A stretch of DNA of 64,000 nucleotides, taken from Streptomyces sp. Y2F8-2 (GTDB lineage Bacteria; Actinomycetota; Actinomycetes; Streptomycetales; Streptomycetaceae). The first letter of the stretch is position 1, and each line of letters begins with the position of its first letter. Positions 33,868-42,749 of the stretch are shown here, one piece after another. The notes beneath the pieces were generated by a model, which was given only the letters and a program-made list of their open reading frames with translations, ran no database searches and had not been told where the DNA came from. Location of the stretch: positions 248,001-312,000 of the forward strand of contig NZ_BNGS01000011.1 of NCBI RefSeq assembly GCF_014905555.1, written 5' to 3'. Both the position numbers and the translations under genes were made by a program.

Positions 33868-35910
33868 CTACTGAGCGATCGGCAGCTGCGCCCCGTCCCG
33901 CAGGAACAGCGGGATGCGGTCCAGCGGGGCGTCGACCGTCACGGCCGTACCGCCCTCGTACGTCTCACCGGTCCACGCGTCCGTCCACCGCGAGCCTGCC
34001 GGGAGGTAGGCCGTACGGGTCGTGGCGCCGGCCTCCAGCACCGGGGCCACCAGGAGGTCACGGCCGAAGAGGTACGCGTCGTCGACCGACCAGGCCGCCC
34101 GGTCGCCGGGGAACTCCAGGAACAGCGGCCGCATCACCGGCAGACCCTCCTCGTGGGCCTCCCGCATCACCTTCAGCACGTACGGCTTCAGGCGCTCGCG
34201 CAGCCGCAGGTACTTCTCCAGGACCGGGTAGACCTCCTCGCCGTACGACCAGACCTCGTTCGGGCCGCCGGTCATCTCCGGGCCCAGCGGCATGCCCGGG
34301 TCGCGGAAGCCGTGCAGGCGCATCAGCGGGGACAGCGCGCCGAACTGGAACCAGCGGACCATCACCTCCCGGTACGCCGGGTCGTCCGGGTCGCCGCCGT
34401 GGAAGCCGCCGATGTCCGTGTTCCACCAGGGGATCCCGGACAGCGCGGTGTTCAGGCCGGCCGCGATCTGGCGGCGCAGGGTCGCGAAGTCGGTGCCGAT
34501 GTCGCCGGACCACAGGGCGGCGCCGTAGCGCTGGCTGCCCGCCCACGCCGAGCGGTTGAGGGTGACGACGTCCGTCTCACCGGCCGCGAGCATGCCCTCG
34601 TAGAAGGTGCGGGCGTTCTCCGCCGGGTAGATGTTGCCGACCTCCAGGCCCGGGCCCGCCCAGTATCGCAGGTTCTCCTGGAAGCCGGGCTTCAGCTCCG
34701 GCTCGCAGGCGTCCAGCCAGAACGCCTTGATGCCGTACGGGTCGAGGTAGTTATCCTTCACCCGTGACCACACGAACTCCCGGGCGTCCGGGTTCGTGGC
34801 GTCGTAGAAGGCGACCTGGACGGTGGAGGCGACCTCCTTGTCGGGCCAGTCGGCGTGCGCCATCGGCCCGTACTGGGTGCCGATGAAGTAGCCGCGCTGC
34901 TCCATCACCGGGTGGTTCTCGCTCAGTGGCGACACGGACGGCCAGACGCTCACGACCAGCTTGATGCCGAGCTCGTCCAGCTCCCGCACCATCGCCGCCG
35001 GGTCCGGCCACTCCTTCGGGTCGAACTTCCACTCGCCCAGGTGCGTCCAGTGGAAGAAGTCGCACACGATCGCGTCGATCGGCAGGCCCCGCCGCTTGTA
35101 CTCCCGGGCCACGGCGAGGAGTTCGTCCTGGGTGCGGTAGCGCAGCTTGCACTGCCAGAAGCCCGCCGCCCACTCCGGAAGCATCGGGGTGCGGCCGGTG
35201 ACCGCGCTGTACGCGCGCTGCGCCTCGGCCGGGGTGCCCGCGGTGATCCAGTAGTCGATCTGGCGGGCCGAGTCGGCCACCCAGCGGGTGCCGTTGCCCG
35301 CCAGTTCCACACGGCCGATCGCCGGGTTGTTCCACAGCAGGGTGTAGCCGCGGCTGGAGGTCAGCACCGGGACGGAGACCTCGGCGTTGCGCTGGACCAG
35401 ATCGACGACCAGGCCCTTCTGGTCCAGCCGCCCGTGCTGGTGCTGGCCCAGGCCGTACAGCCTCTCGTCGTCGTACGCGGCGAAACGCTGCTCCAGACGG
35501 TGGTGGCCGTTGCCGACGGCCGTGTACAGGCGCGGGCCCGGCCACCAGAAGTGGGCGCGCTCCTCGGCCAGCAGCTCGCCGCCGTCCTCCGTGCGCAGGA
35601 AGCGGATCAGGCCCTCGGCGTCCACGTCCACCGTGAGCGCGCCGACCGTGAGCCGCCCCCGCCCCTCCTCTATCTTGACGGTGCTCCCGGCGGCCGGCGG
35701 CTGGTCGAGCAGGGCGCCCGGCAGCCCGTCGAGGACCGGACCGCCGAGCCGGGCCCGCACGCGGACGGCGTCCGGCCCCCACGGCTCGATGCGTACGGTC
35801 TCCTGACGTCCGCTCCACTCCAGCGCACCGTCCCGCTCACGGAAGGTGCCCACGGTGGGGGAGGACTGGGCGAGGCTGACCTTGGGCTGGGCTTCGGCAG
35901 GCTGATTCAC
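33868..35910 (-). CDS. Glycoside hydrolase family 31, probable alpha-xylosidase
   Basis: 680 residues from a GTG at 35910 with AGGAG 8 nt upstream. An N-terminal beta sandwich (to about 230) precedes the barrel. The nucleophile Asp is in FWLDACEPEL and the acid/base Asp in WSGDIGTDF, with WWNTDIGGFHGG after it, the pattern of YicI/XylS-type alpha-xylosidases rather than GH31 alpha-glucosidases. It would remove xylose side chains from imported xyloglucan oligosaccharides. There is no signal peptide. It lies downstream of the LacI gene on the same strand, 126 bp away, and is probably co-transcribed with it. Confidence 0.85.
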   Translation of the reverse strand: MNQPAEAQPKVSLAQSSPTVGTFRERDGALEWSGRQETVRIEPWGPDAVRVRARLGGPVLDGLPGALLDQPPAAGSTVKIEEGRGRLTVGALTVDVDAEGLIRFLRTEDGGELLAEERAHFWWPGPRLYTAVGNGHHRLEQRFAAYDDERLYGLGQHQHGRLDQKGLVVDLVQRNAEVSVPVLTSSRGYTLLWNNPAIGRVELAGNGTRWVADSARQIDYWITAGTPAEAQRAYSAVTGRTPMLPEWAAGFWQCKLRYRTQDELLAVAREYKRRGLPIDAIVCDFFHWTHLGEWKFDPKEWPDPAAMVRELDELGIKLVVSVWPSVSPLSENHPVMEQRGYFIGTQYGPMAHADWPDKEVASTVQVAFYDATNPDAREFVWSRVKDNYLDPYGIKAFWLDACEPELKPGFQENLRYWAGPGLEVGNIYPAENARTFYEGMLAAGETDVVTLNRSAWAGSQRYGAALWSGDIGTDFATLRRQIAAGLNTALSGIPWWNTDIGGFHGGDPDDPAYREVMVRWFQFGALSPLMRLHGFRDPGMPLGPEMTGGPNEVWSYGEEVYPVLEKYLRLRERLKPYVLKVMREAHEEGLPVMRPLFLEFPGDRAAWSVDDAYLFGRDLLVAPVLEAGATTRTAYLPAGSRWTDAWTGETYEGGTAVTVDAPLDRIPLFLRDGAQLPIAQ

Positions 35911-36036
35911 GGTGGGGTGCTCCTGGAGGAGTGCAGACAGGAAGGTTGCCTGGAACTTCGGGCGCCGGGAACGGCAGGCGCCTGGGAGGAGTACGGCGTG
36001 GGGTGCCCCTGCGGCCGTGGGCGTGGAGCTGTGGTG

Positions 36037-37050
36037 TCAGGGCGCGGACGGCGCCGGGCCGGTGCTCGCCCGGACCGTGAGTTCCGGTGCGAGGAGGACC
36101 ACTTCGTCCGTGCCGTGGCCGTCCAGCTTCGCGACCAGCAGTTCGACGGCGCGCCGGCCCATCTCCTGCGCGGGGATGGCGACGGACGTCAGCCGCACCG
36201 ACGCCTGGGTGGCCACCTGGTCCGGGCAGACGGCGATCACCGAGACGTCCTCGGGGACGGCCCGGCCCTGCTGGCGCAGCAGCGCGAGCAGCGGTTCGAC
36301 CGCGGACTCGTTCTGCACGACGAACCCGGTGGTCCCCGGCCGCTCGTCGAGGATCCGGGCCAGGGTCACGGCCATCGCGTCGTACCCGCCCTCGCAGGGG
36401 CGGTGCAGCACCCTGAGGCCGAGCTCACGGGAGCGGGACCTGAGGCCGTCGAGGGTGCGCTCAGCGAAGCCGGTGTGCCGTTCGTAGACGGCGGGCGCCT
36501 CGCCGATGACAGCGATGTCACGGTGGCCGAGGCCCGCGAGGTGCTCGGCGCACAGCGCGCCCGTCGCCCCGAAGTCGAGGTCCACACAGGTCAGTCCGGA
36601 GGTGCTGGCGGGCAGGCCGATGAGCACCGACGGCTGGTCCGTCTCACGCAGCAGGGGCAGCCGCTCGTCGTCCAGTTCGACGTCCATGAGGATCATGGCG
36701 TCCGCGAGGCCGCTGCCCGTGACCCGGCGCACCGCGTCCGGGCCCTCCTCACCGGTGAGCAGCAGGATGTCGTACCCGTGAGCGCGCGCGGTGGTCGCCA
36801 CCGCGATGGCGATCTCCATCATCACCGGCACGTACATGTCGGTGCGGAGCGGGACCATCAGCGCGATGATGTTCGACTTGTTGCTCGCCAGGGCGCGCGC
36901 CCCGGCGTTCGGGTGGTAGCCGAGCTCCCGGATGCTCCGCTCGACCCGCTGCCGGGTGGTCGCGGAGATGGACCGCTTGCCGCTGAGGACATAGCTCACC
37001 GTGCTCGCCGACACTCCGGCGTGCTGGGCGACCTCGGCGAGGGTGACCAT
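36037..37050 (-). CDS. LacI-family repressor of the glycan locus
   Basis: 337 residues from the ATG at 37050. Residues 1-60 form the LacI DNA-binding domain (VTLAEVAQHAGVSASTVSYV and the hinge NAGARALAS), followed by a periplasmic-binding-protein-like sensor domain. The protein probably binds CGAAGCGCTTCG palindromes: copies lie before this gene, the GH3 gene and the plus-strand GH operon. A xyloglucan oligosaccharide or sugar is the likely inducer. Two sites upstream of its own start imply autoregulation, and it is likely co-transcribed with the alpha-xylosidase. Confidence 0.88.
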   Translation of the reverse strand: MVTLAEVAQHAGVSASTVSYVLSGKRSISATTRQRVERSIRELGYHPNAGARALASNKSNIIALMVPLRTDMYVPVMMEIAIAVATTARAHGYDILLLTGEEGPDAVRRVTGSGLADAMILMDVELDDERLPLLRETDQPSVLIGLPASTSGLTCVDLDFGATGALCAEHLAGLGHRDIAVIGEAPAVYERHTGFAERTLDGLRSRSRELGLRVLHRPCEGGYDAMAVTLARILDERPGTTGFVVQNESAVEPLLALLRQQGRAVPEDVSVIAVCPDQVATQASVRLTSVAIPAQEMGRRAVELLVAKLDGHGTDEVVLLAPELTVRASTGPAPSAP

Positions 37051-37068
37051 CCAGCTCTCCAAGCGTGA

Positions 37069-37082
37069 GTGAAGCGCTTCGA
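37069..37082. promoter_or_regulatory. LacI-family operator, site 3 (imperfect)
   Basis: GTGAAGCGCTTCGA matches 12 of 14 positions of the palindrome and lies 19 bp before the lacI start codon. On the minus strand, TGGACA and TACTGT (about 37156 and 37131, roughly 18 bp apart) could form the promoter upstream of it. Confidence 0.65.
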
Positions 37083-37132
37083 CAGTGCGCGCGTCGTGGA
37101 ACAAGGACGTGTAAGGGTGGATCGACAGTAGC

Positions 37133-37175
37133 TTGACGTGAAGTGGGCTGTCCATAGTTTGTCGAAGCGCTTCGA
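37133..37175 (+). promoter_or_regulatory. Rightward promoter with LacI-family operator, site 4
   Basis: TTGACG (37133-37138) and TAGTTT (37155-37160) are 16 bp apart, and the perfect palindrome TCGAAGCGCTTCGA (37162-37175) covers the expected start. The promoter points right, toward the acyl-CoA dehydrogenase 350 bp away. The same palindrome may also act on the leftward lacI promoter. Confidence 0.55.
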
Positions 37176-37521
37176 CAGCCAAACGGGATTCACCGAGCGG
37201 CCAGTCGGGCCCACCGGCTCCTGACGGCCACCGAACGGGCGTATCCGAACCGTCCCCCCAGAAGGCCCCCCGGCGCAAGGACTTCGAGGGAGTCGGCCGA
37301 CTTGACACCGAGATGTACCCGGCGGGCGCCGGCTGAGCGTTTTTCCGCGGCCGGTCGCTGCGCGAGGACTGGTGACCTTGCCCGGATCGGGGTACCAACG
37401 ATCGAGTAGCACCGGTCAGTAACGTACGCCCGCAAGATCGCCGTACGGCACCCATGGTCGCCGTACGGCCCCTCGAGCGGTGTACGCCCCAAACATCCCG
37501 ATTCGCGGCGAGGTGAGCCTC
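37176..37521. other. Intergenic region with paired palindromes, no gene assigned
   Basis: 346 bp before the acyl-CoA dehydrogenase. CGCCGTACGGC occurs twice with a preceding T (37438-37449 and 37458-37469), exactly 20 bp apart, two helical turns. A short open frame ends at about 37336, but nothing in it is recognisable. Confidence 0.45.
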
Positions 37522-39471
37522 ATGACCGCACCAACAGCCCCCACTCCCAAGCCGACCAAGCCGACGGTCACCGAGCGTGAGGCCCGCCAGGTCGCGGAGG
37601 CCGCGCGCGAGCAGGACTGGCGCAAGCCCAGTTTCGCCAAGGAACTGTTCCTCGGCCGCTTCCGGCTCGACCTCATCCACCCCCACCCGATGCCCGCCGA
37701 GGAGGCCGTGCAGCGCGGCGAGGAGTTCCTCGCCAAGCTGCGCGACTTCTGCGAGACGCACATCGACGGCGCCCGGATCGAACGCGAGGCCCGGATCCCC
37801 GACGAGACGATCACCGGGCTCAAGGAGCTCGGCGCCTTCGGCATGAAGATCGACACGAAGTACGGCGGTCTCGGCCTCACCCAGGTGTACTACAACAAGG
37901 CGCTCGCCCTCGTCGGCTCCGCGAGCCCCGCGATCGGCGCGCTGCTGTCCGCGCATCAGTCGATCGGAGTACCGCAGCCGCTGAAGTTGTTCGGTACGCA
38001 GGAGCAGAAGGAGACGTTCCTGCCGCGCTGCGCCCGCACCGACATCTCCGCGTTCCTGCTCACCGAGCCGGACGTGGGCTCCGACCCCGCCCGCCTGGCC
38101 ACCACGGCCGTCCCCGACGGGGACGACTACGTCCTCGACGGGGTGAAGCTGTGGACCACCAACGGCGTCGTCGCCGATCTGCTGGTCGTCATGGCGCGGG
38201 TGCCGAAGTCCGAGGGCCACAGGGGCGGCATCACGGCGTTCGTCGTCGAGTCGGCCTCCGAGGGCATCACCGTCGAGAACCGCAACGCCTTCATGGGTCT
38301 GCGGGGCCTGGAGAACGGCGTCACCCGCTTCCACCGCGTGCGCGTCCCGGCGGCCAACCGCATCGGCGAGGAGGGCCAGGGCCTCAAGATCGCCCTGACC
38401 ACGCTGAACACCGGCCGGCTTTCCCTGCCCGCGATGTGCGTGGGCGCGGGCAAGTGGTGCCTGAAGATCGCCCGCGAGTGGTCGGCGGCCCGGGAGCAGT
38501 GGGGCAAACCGGTCGCGCTGCACGAGGCGGTCGGCTCGAAGATCTCCTTCATCGCGGCGACCACCTTCGCCCTGGAGGCCGTCGTCGACCTGTCGTCCCA
38601 GATGGCCGACGAGGACCGCAACGACATCCGTATCGAGGCCGCCCTCGCCAAGCTGTACGGCTCCGAGATGGCCTGGCTGATGGCCGACGAGCTGGTCCAG
38701 ATCCGGGGCGGGCGCGGCTTCGAGACGGCGGAATCCCTCCGGGCCCGCGGCGAGCGGGGCGTGCCGGCCGAGCAGATGCTGCGCGACCTGCGCATCAACC
38801 GCATCTTCGAGGGCTCCACGGAGATCATGCACCTGCTGATCGCGCGGGAGGCGGTCGACGCCCACCTGTCGGTGGCCGGTGACCTGATCGATCCGGAGAA
38901 GTCCCTGTCCGACAAGGCGAGGGCGGGCGCGAACGCGGGCGTCTTCTACGCCAAGTGGCTGCCGAAGCTGGTCGCCGGGCAGGGGCAGGTGCCGGGCGCG
39001 TTCGGGGAGTTCCGCCGGGAGGTCGACCTCTCCGCGCACCTGCGCTACGTCGAGCGCAGCGCCCGCAAGCTGGCCCGCTCGACTTTCTACGGCATGTCCC
39101 GCTGGCAGGGTCGCATGGAGACCAAGCAGGGCTTCCTGGGCCGGGTCGTGGACATCGGCGCCGAGCTGTTCGCGATGGCCGCGGCCTGCGTACGCGCCGA
39201 GCACCTGCGCAGGACCGGGGACCATGGCCGCGAGGCCTACCAGCTGGCCGACGCCTTCTGCCGGCAGTCCCGCATCCGCGTCGACGAACTGTTCGACCGC
39301 CTGTGGACCAACACGGACGACCTGGACCGCAAGGTGGTCAAGGGCGTGCTGACCGGCACGTACGAGTGGCTGGAGCAGGGGGTCATCGACCCGTCCGGCG
39401 ACGGCCCGTGGATCGCGGAGGCGGCACCCGGCCCGTCCCGCAAGGAGAACGTCCACCGTCCCATCCGGTGA
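37522..39471 (+). CDS. Long-form acyl-CoA dehydrogenase
   Basis: 649 residues from the ATG at 37522, preceded by GAGGTGAG. The acyl-CoA dehydrogenase fold is shown by LTEPDVGSDPA (substrate/FAD region), DGVKLWTTNG, and the C-terminal QIRGGRGFETAESL and RINRIFEGSTEIM. It has extra N- and C-terminal parts compared with the usual 380-residue enzymes, like the about 650-residue FadE10-type proteins of actinobacteria. It introduces a double bond in a fatty acyl-CoA using FAD. The chain-length preference is unknown. The upstream region holds paired palindromes. Confidence 0.85.
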   Translation: MTAPTAPTPKPTKPTVTEREARQVAEAAREQDWRKPSFAKELFLGRFRLDLIHPHPMPAEEAVQRGEEFLAKLRDFCETHIDGARIEREARIPDETITGLKELGAFGMKIDTKYGGLGLTQVYYNKALALVGSASPAIGALLSAHQSIGVPQPLKLFGTQEQKETFLPRCARTDISAFLLTEPDVGSDPARLATTAVPDGDDYVLDGVKLWTTNGVVADLLVVMARVPKSEGHRGGITAFVVESASEGITVENRNAFMGLRGLENGVTRFHRVRVPAANRIGEEGQGLKIALTTLNTGRLSLPAMCVGAGKWCLKIAREWSAAREQWGKPVALHEAVGSKISFIAATTFALEAVVDLSSQMADEDRNDIRIEAALAKLYGSEMAWLMADELVQIRGGRGFETAESLRARGERGVPAEQMLRDLRINRIFEGSTEIMHLLIAREAVDAHLSVAGDLIDPEKSLSDKARAGANAGVFYAKWLPKLVAGQGQVPGAFGEFRREVDLSAHLRYVERSARKLARSTFYGMSRWQGRMETKQGFLGRVVDIGAELFAMAAACVRAEHLRRTGDHGREAYQLADAFCRQSRIRVDELFDRLWTNTDDLDRKVVKGVLTGTYEWLEQGVIDPSGDGPWIAEAAPGPSRKENVHRPIR

Positions 39472-39478
39472 CCTACGG

Positions 39479-39901
39479 CTACAGGCTGCCCGGGGGCATC
39501 AGCCACCGGGTCGGCCGGCCGGTCACCGAAGCGATGGTCTCGACGTCGTTGTCATGGTGCAGCACGGTGAGACCCTGCGGCTCGGCGGTCGCGGCGACCA
39601 GCGGATCGACCGCGCCCGCCGAGCGGTGGCATCCCTTCGCGGTGAGCTCCTGCTGTACGGCCCGTGCCCGCGTCGGTGCGCGGTCGTCCAGCGGTGTCCA
39701 GTCGAGCAGTGCGTCCAGGTCCTCGACCGACTGTGCGCGGTCCGAGGTGTTCTTCGCGCTGTACAGGAACTCGATCTCGGTACTCGGGCATCGCGCGACG
39801 AGGCAATCTGCCAGAGGTTCGTCCCAGAGCGAGCGGGCCGGCTGCCGGACGGACCCGTCGACGCCACCGCCCAGAGAGGGACACCCTGACCGCTCGCGCA
39901 C
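39479..39901 (-). CDS. Orphan PIN-domain (VapC-like) protein, possibly degenerate
   Basis: Up to 140 residues from a GTG at 39901. The C-terminal two thirds follow VapC toxins: EIEFLYSAKN with the Glu, AVDPLVAATAE with an Asp, and LTVLHHDNDVETIA plus TGRPTRWLMPPGSL. The first catalytic Asp could be the one in GVDGSVRQP, but the usual N-terminal VDTSAL strand and helix are shortened. No antitoxin gene is next to it; dxr starts 22 bp beyond its 5' end. VapC toxins cut RNA. A truncated relic is as likely as a working toxin. Confidence 0.5.
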   Translation of the reverse strand: MRERSGCPSLGGGVDGSVRQPARSLWDEPLADCLVARCPSTEIEFLYSAKNTSDRAQSVEDLDALLDWTPLDDRAPTRARAVQQELTAKGCHRSAGAVDPLVAATAEPQGLTVLHHDNDVETIASVTGRPTRWLMPPGSL

Positions 39902-39923
39902 CGCCTACGGCCACAATGGAGGG

Positions 39924-41180
39924 ATGAGCGACAGCCCAGCCCCTCTTGCCGACCCCCATCTCGTCTTCGACCCCGTGGACGGAGTGCGGGACGTCGTGAT
40001 CCTCGGCTCCACCGGCTCGATCGGCACCCAGGCCATCGACCTCGTGCTGCGCAACCCCGACCGGTTCCGCGTCACCGGGCTCTCCGCCAACGGCGGCCGC
40101 GTCGGACTGCTCGCCGAGCAGGCCCACCGACTGCGCGTGCGCACGGTCGCGGTCGCCCGCGAGGACGTCGTACCGGCCCTGAGGGAGGCCCTGAGCGCAC
40201 AGTACGGGCCGGGGGAGACACTCCCCGAGATACTCGCCGGACCCGACGCGGCCACGCAGCTCGCCGGCTCCGATGGCCACACCGTCCTGAACGGCATCAC
40301 CGGTTCCATCGGCCTCGCGCCCACCCTCGCCGCCCTGGAGGCGGGCCGCACGCTCGCGCTCGCCAACAAGGAGTCGCTCATCGTCGGCGGCCCGCTGGTG
40401 AAGGCCCTGGCCAAGCCCGGCCAGATCATCCCGGTGGACTCCGAGCACGCCGCCCTGTTCCAGGCCCTCGCCTCCGGCACCCGGGCCGACGTGCGCAAAC
40501 TCGTCGTGACCGCCTCCGGCGGGCCGTTCCGAGGCCGCACCAAGGCGCAGCTCGCGAACGTGACGCCCAAGGACGCGCTCGCCCACCCCACGTGGGCCAT
40601 GGGCCCGGTCATCACGGTCAACTCCGCGACCCTCGTCAACAAGGGCCTGGAAGTGATCGAGGCGCACCTGCTGTACGACATTCCCTTCGATCGCATTGAG
40701 GTTGTCGTACACCCGCAGTCGTATGTCCACTCGATGGTGGAATTCACGGATGGATCGACCCTGGCGCAGGCGACGCCCCCCGACATGCGGGGGCCGATCG
40801 CCATCGGACTCGGCTGGCCCGAACGGGTGCCCGACGCAGCACCCGCCTTCGACTGGAGCAAGGCGTCGACCTGGGAGTTCTTCCCGCTCGACACCGAGGC
40901 GTTCCCGTCGGTGGGACTCGCCCGGCACGTCGGGCAGCTCGCGGGCACGGCCCCGGCGGTGTTCAATGCGGCCAACGAGGAGTGCGTGGACGCGTTCCTG
41001 AACGGCGGCCTGCCGTATCTCGGCATCATGGATACGGTCACACGGGTGGTCGAGGAGCACGGCACCCCTCGTCGGGGAACTTCCCTGACCGTCGCGGACG
41101 TCCTCGAAGCGGAGACCTGGGCGCGCGCCCGGGCCAGGGAACTGACGGCACAGACGGCAACGGCGGAGGCTCGTGCATGA
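39924..41180 (+). CDS. dxr: 1-deoxy-D-xylulose-5-phosphate reductoisomerase
   Basis: 418 residues. NADPH-binding GSTGSIGTQAID opens the enzyme; ALANKESLIVGG, VDSEHAALFQAL (metal-binding Asp and Glu) and HPQSYVHSMVEF complete the DXR signatures. It makes 2-C-methyl-D-erythritol 4-phosphate, the second step of the MEP isoprenoid pathway. The ATG at 39924 directly follows GGAGGG with little spacing, so translation initiation may be unusual. The stop overlaps the rseP start by 4 nt. Confidence 0.95.
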   Translation: MSDSPAPLADPHLVFDPVDGVRDVVILGSTGSIGTQAIDLVLRNPDRFRVTGLSANGGRVGLLAEQAHRLRVRTVAVAREDVVPALREALSAQYGPGETLPEILAGPDAATQLAGSDGHTVLNGITGSIGLAPTLAALEAGRTLALANKESLIVGGPLVKALAKPGQIIPVDSEHAALFQALASGTRADVRKLVVTASGGPFRGRTKAQLANVTPKDALAHPTWAMGPVITVNSATLVNKGLEVIEAHLLYDIPFDRIEVVVHPQSYVHSMVEFTDGSTLAQATPPDMRGPIAIGLGWPERVPDAAPAFDWSKASTWEFFPLDTEAFPSVGLARHVGQLAGTAPAVFNAANEECVDAFLNGGLPYLGIMDTVTRVVEEHGTPRRGTSLTVADVLEAETWARARARELTAQTATAEARA

Positions 41181-42481
41181 CGACCCTGATGATGATCCTC
41201 GGCATAGTCGTCTTCGTGGTCGGCCTCCTGTTCTCGATCGCGTGGCACGAGCTCGGGCATCTGTCGACGGCCAAGCTCTTCGGCATCCGCGTGCCGCAGT
41301 ACATGGTCGGCTTCGGCCCGACCATCTGGTCGCGGAAGAAGGGCGAGACCGAGTACGGCATCAAGGCGGTCCCGCTCGGCGGCTACATCCGCATGATCGG
41401 CATGTTCCCGCCCGGCCCCGACGGCCGGATCGAGGCCCGCTCCACCTCGCCGTGGCGGGGGATGATCGAGGACGCCCGGGCGCAGTCCTTCGAGGAGCTG
41501 CAGCCCGGTGACGAGACGCGGCTCTTCTACACGCGCAAGCCGTGGAAGCGCGTCATCGTCATGTTCGCGGGCCCCTTCATGAACCTGATCCTCGCCGTGG
41601 TGGTCTTCCTCGGCGTGATGATGACCTTCGGCGTCCAGACCCAGACCACCACGGTCTCCAAGATCTCCGACTGCGTCATCCAGCAGAGCGAGAACCGCAC
41701 CAAGTGCGAGAAGGGCGACCCGGCCGCGCCCGCCCTGGCCGCCGGACTGAAGCCGGGTGACAAGATCGTCGGGTTCGACGGGAAGCAGGTGAAGGACTGG
41801 TCCACCCTCCAGTCCGACATCCGCGCCAACCCCGGCAAGGACGTCACGATCACCGTCGAGCGCAACGGACAGACGGTCGACCTGCACGCCCATCTGATCA
41901 AGAACCAGGTCAGCAAGACGGACGGCAACGGCGGCTACGTCGAGGGCAAGTACGTCTACGCCGGCTTCCTCGGCTTCACCCCGGCCACCGGCATCGTGCA
42001 GCAGTCCCTCGACCAGTCCGTGCAGCGCATGGGCGACATGATGGAGAACGGCGTCGAGTCGATCGTCTCCCTGCCCGGCAAGATCCCCGGCCTGTGGGAC
42101 GCGGCCTTCGGCAACGCCCCGCGCCAGCCGGACTCCCCGATGGGCGTGGTCGGCGCGGCCCGGGTCGGCGGCGAGGTCTTCACCCTCGACATCCCGCCGT
42201 CCCAGCAGATCGCGATGATGCTCATGCTCGTCGCGGGCTTCAACCTGTCCCTGTTCCTGTTCAACATGCTTCCGCTGCTCCCGCTGGATGGCGGGCACAT
42301 CGCGGGTGCCCTGTGGGAGTCGCTGCGCCGCAACCTGGCCAAGCTGCTGCGCCGCCCCGACCCGGGACCCTTCGACGTGGCGAAGCTGATGCCGGTGGCG
42401 TACGTGGTCGCCGGGATCTTCGTCTGCTTCACCCTGCTGGTGCTGATCGCGGATGTCGTTAACCCGGTCAAGATCAGCTAG
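41177..42481 (+). CDS. rseP: Site-2 metalloprotease, RseP/M50 family
   Basis: 434 residues with about four membrane helices. The zinc site is HELGH at residues 24-28 in the first helix and LDGGH (about 370-374) in the third. A PDZ domain (about 190-270, GLKPGDKIVGFDGKQV) lies between. Such proteases cut membrane-embedded anti-sigma factors or signal peptides. The 4-nt overlap with dxr implies co-expression. A hairpin with a T run ends the pair. Confidence 0.92.
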   Translation: MTTLMMILGIVVFVVGLLFSIAWHELGHLSTAKLFGIRVPQYMVGFGPTIWSRKKGETEYGIKAVPLGGYIRMIGMFPPGPDGRIEARSTSPWRGMIEDARAQSFEELQPGDETRLFYTRKPWKRVIVMFAGPFMNLILAVVVFLGVMMTFGVQTQTTTVSKISDCVIQQSENRTKCEKGDPAAPALAAGLKPGDKIVGFDGKQVKDWSTLQSDIRANPGKDVTITVERNGQTVDLHAHLIKNQVSKTDGNGGYVEGKYVYAGFLGFTPATGIVQQSLDQSVQRMGDMMENGVESIVSLPGKIPGLWDAAFGNAPRQPDSPMGVVGAARVGGEVFTLDIPPSQQIAMMLMLVAGFNLSLFLFNMLPLLPLDGGHIAGALWESLRRNLAKLLRRPDPGPFDVAKLMPVAYVVAGIFVCFTLLVLIADVVNPVKIS

Positions 42482-42511
42482 CAAACGGTCACTTCTGTTG
42501 CGATGACCATG

Positions 42512-42556
42512 TGCGTGCTCTTCCCTTGCGTAACTCACGCGAGTGAAGAGCACGCA
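42512..42556 (+). terminator. Hairpin with T run after rseP
   Basis: A 12-bp stem (42512-42523 with 42545-42556) encloses a second imperfect pairing and is followed by TTTTGCG. This is closer to a classical intrinsic terminator than most hairpins here. It separates rseP from the ABC exporter genes and could also act as an attenuator for them. Confidence 0.75.
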
Positions 42557-42749
42557 TTTTGCGTACGACGCCGCGCGGCACCTGCCACCGCCGCTGGAAC
42601 GAGGTCACCGCAGCCGCCACCACATGACCGCCGACGGCGAAGATCACGAACCGGAGCTGCCGTGTCCGGCCTGCAGTCACCGTAAACGACTTGCGGCGGA
42701 AGGTGTTCGACACAAGCATCGGGAGCCTTCCCGGCCTGTCGGAGGCGCT

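Noticed and set aside
37176..37336. Short plus-strand frame ending TEMYPAGAG after the LacI operator
   Set aside because: No start with a ribosome-binding site and no recognisable family; noted only as intergenic.
42503..42685. Small Cys-containing frame before the ABC exporter, as a possible exported peptide precursor
   Set aside because: It overlaps the terminator hairpin, its second half is Arg/Pro-rich noise, and no maturation enzymes are nearby.
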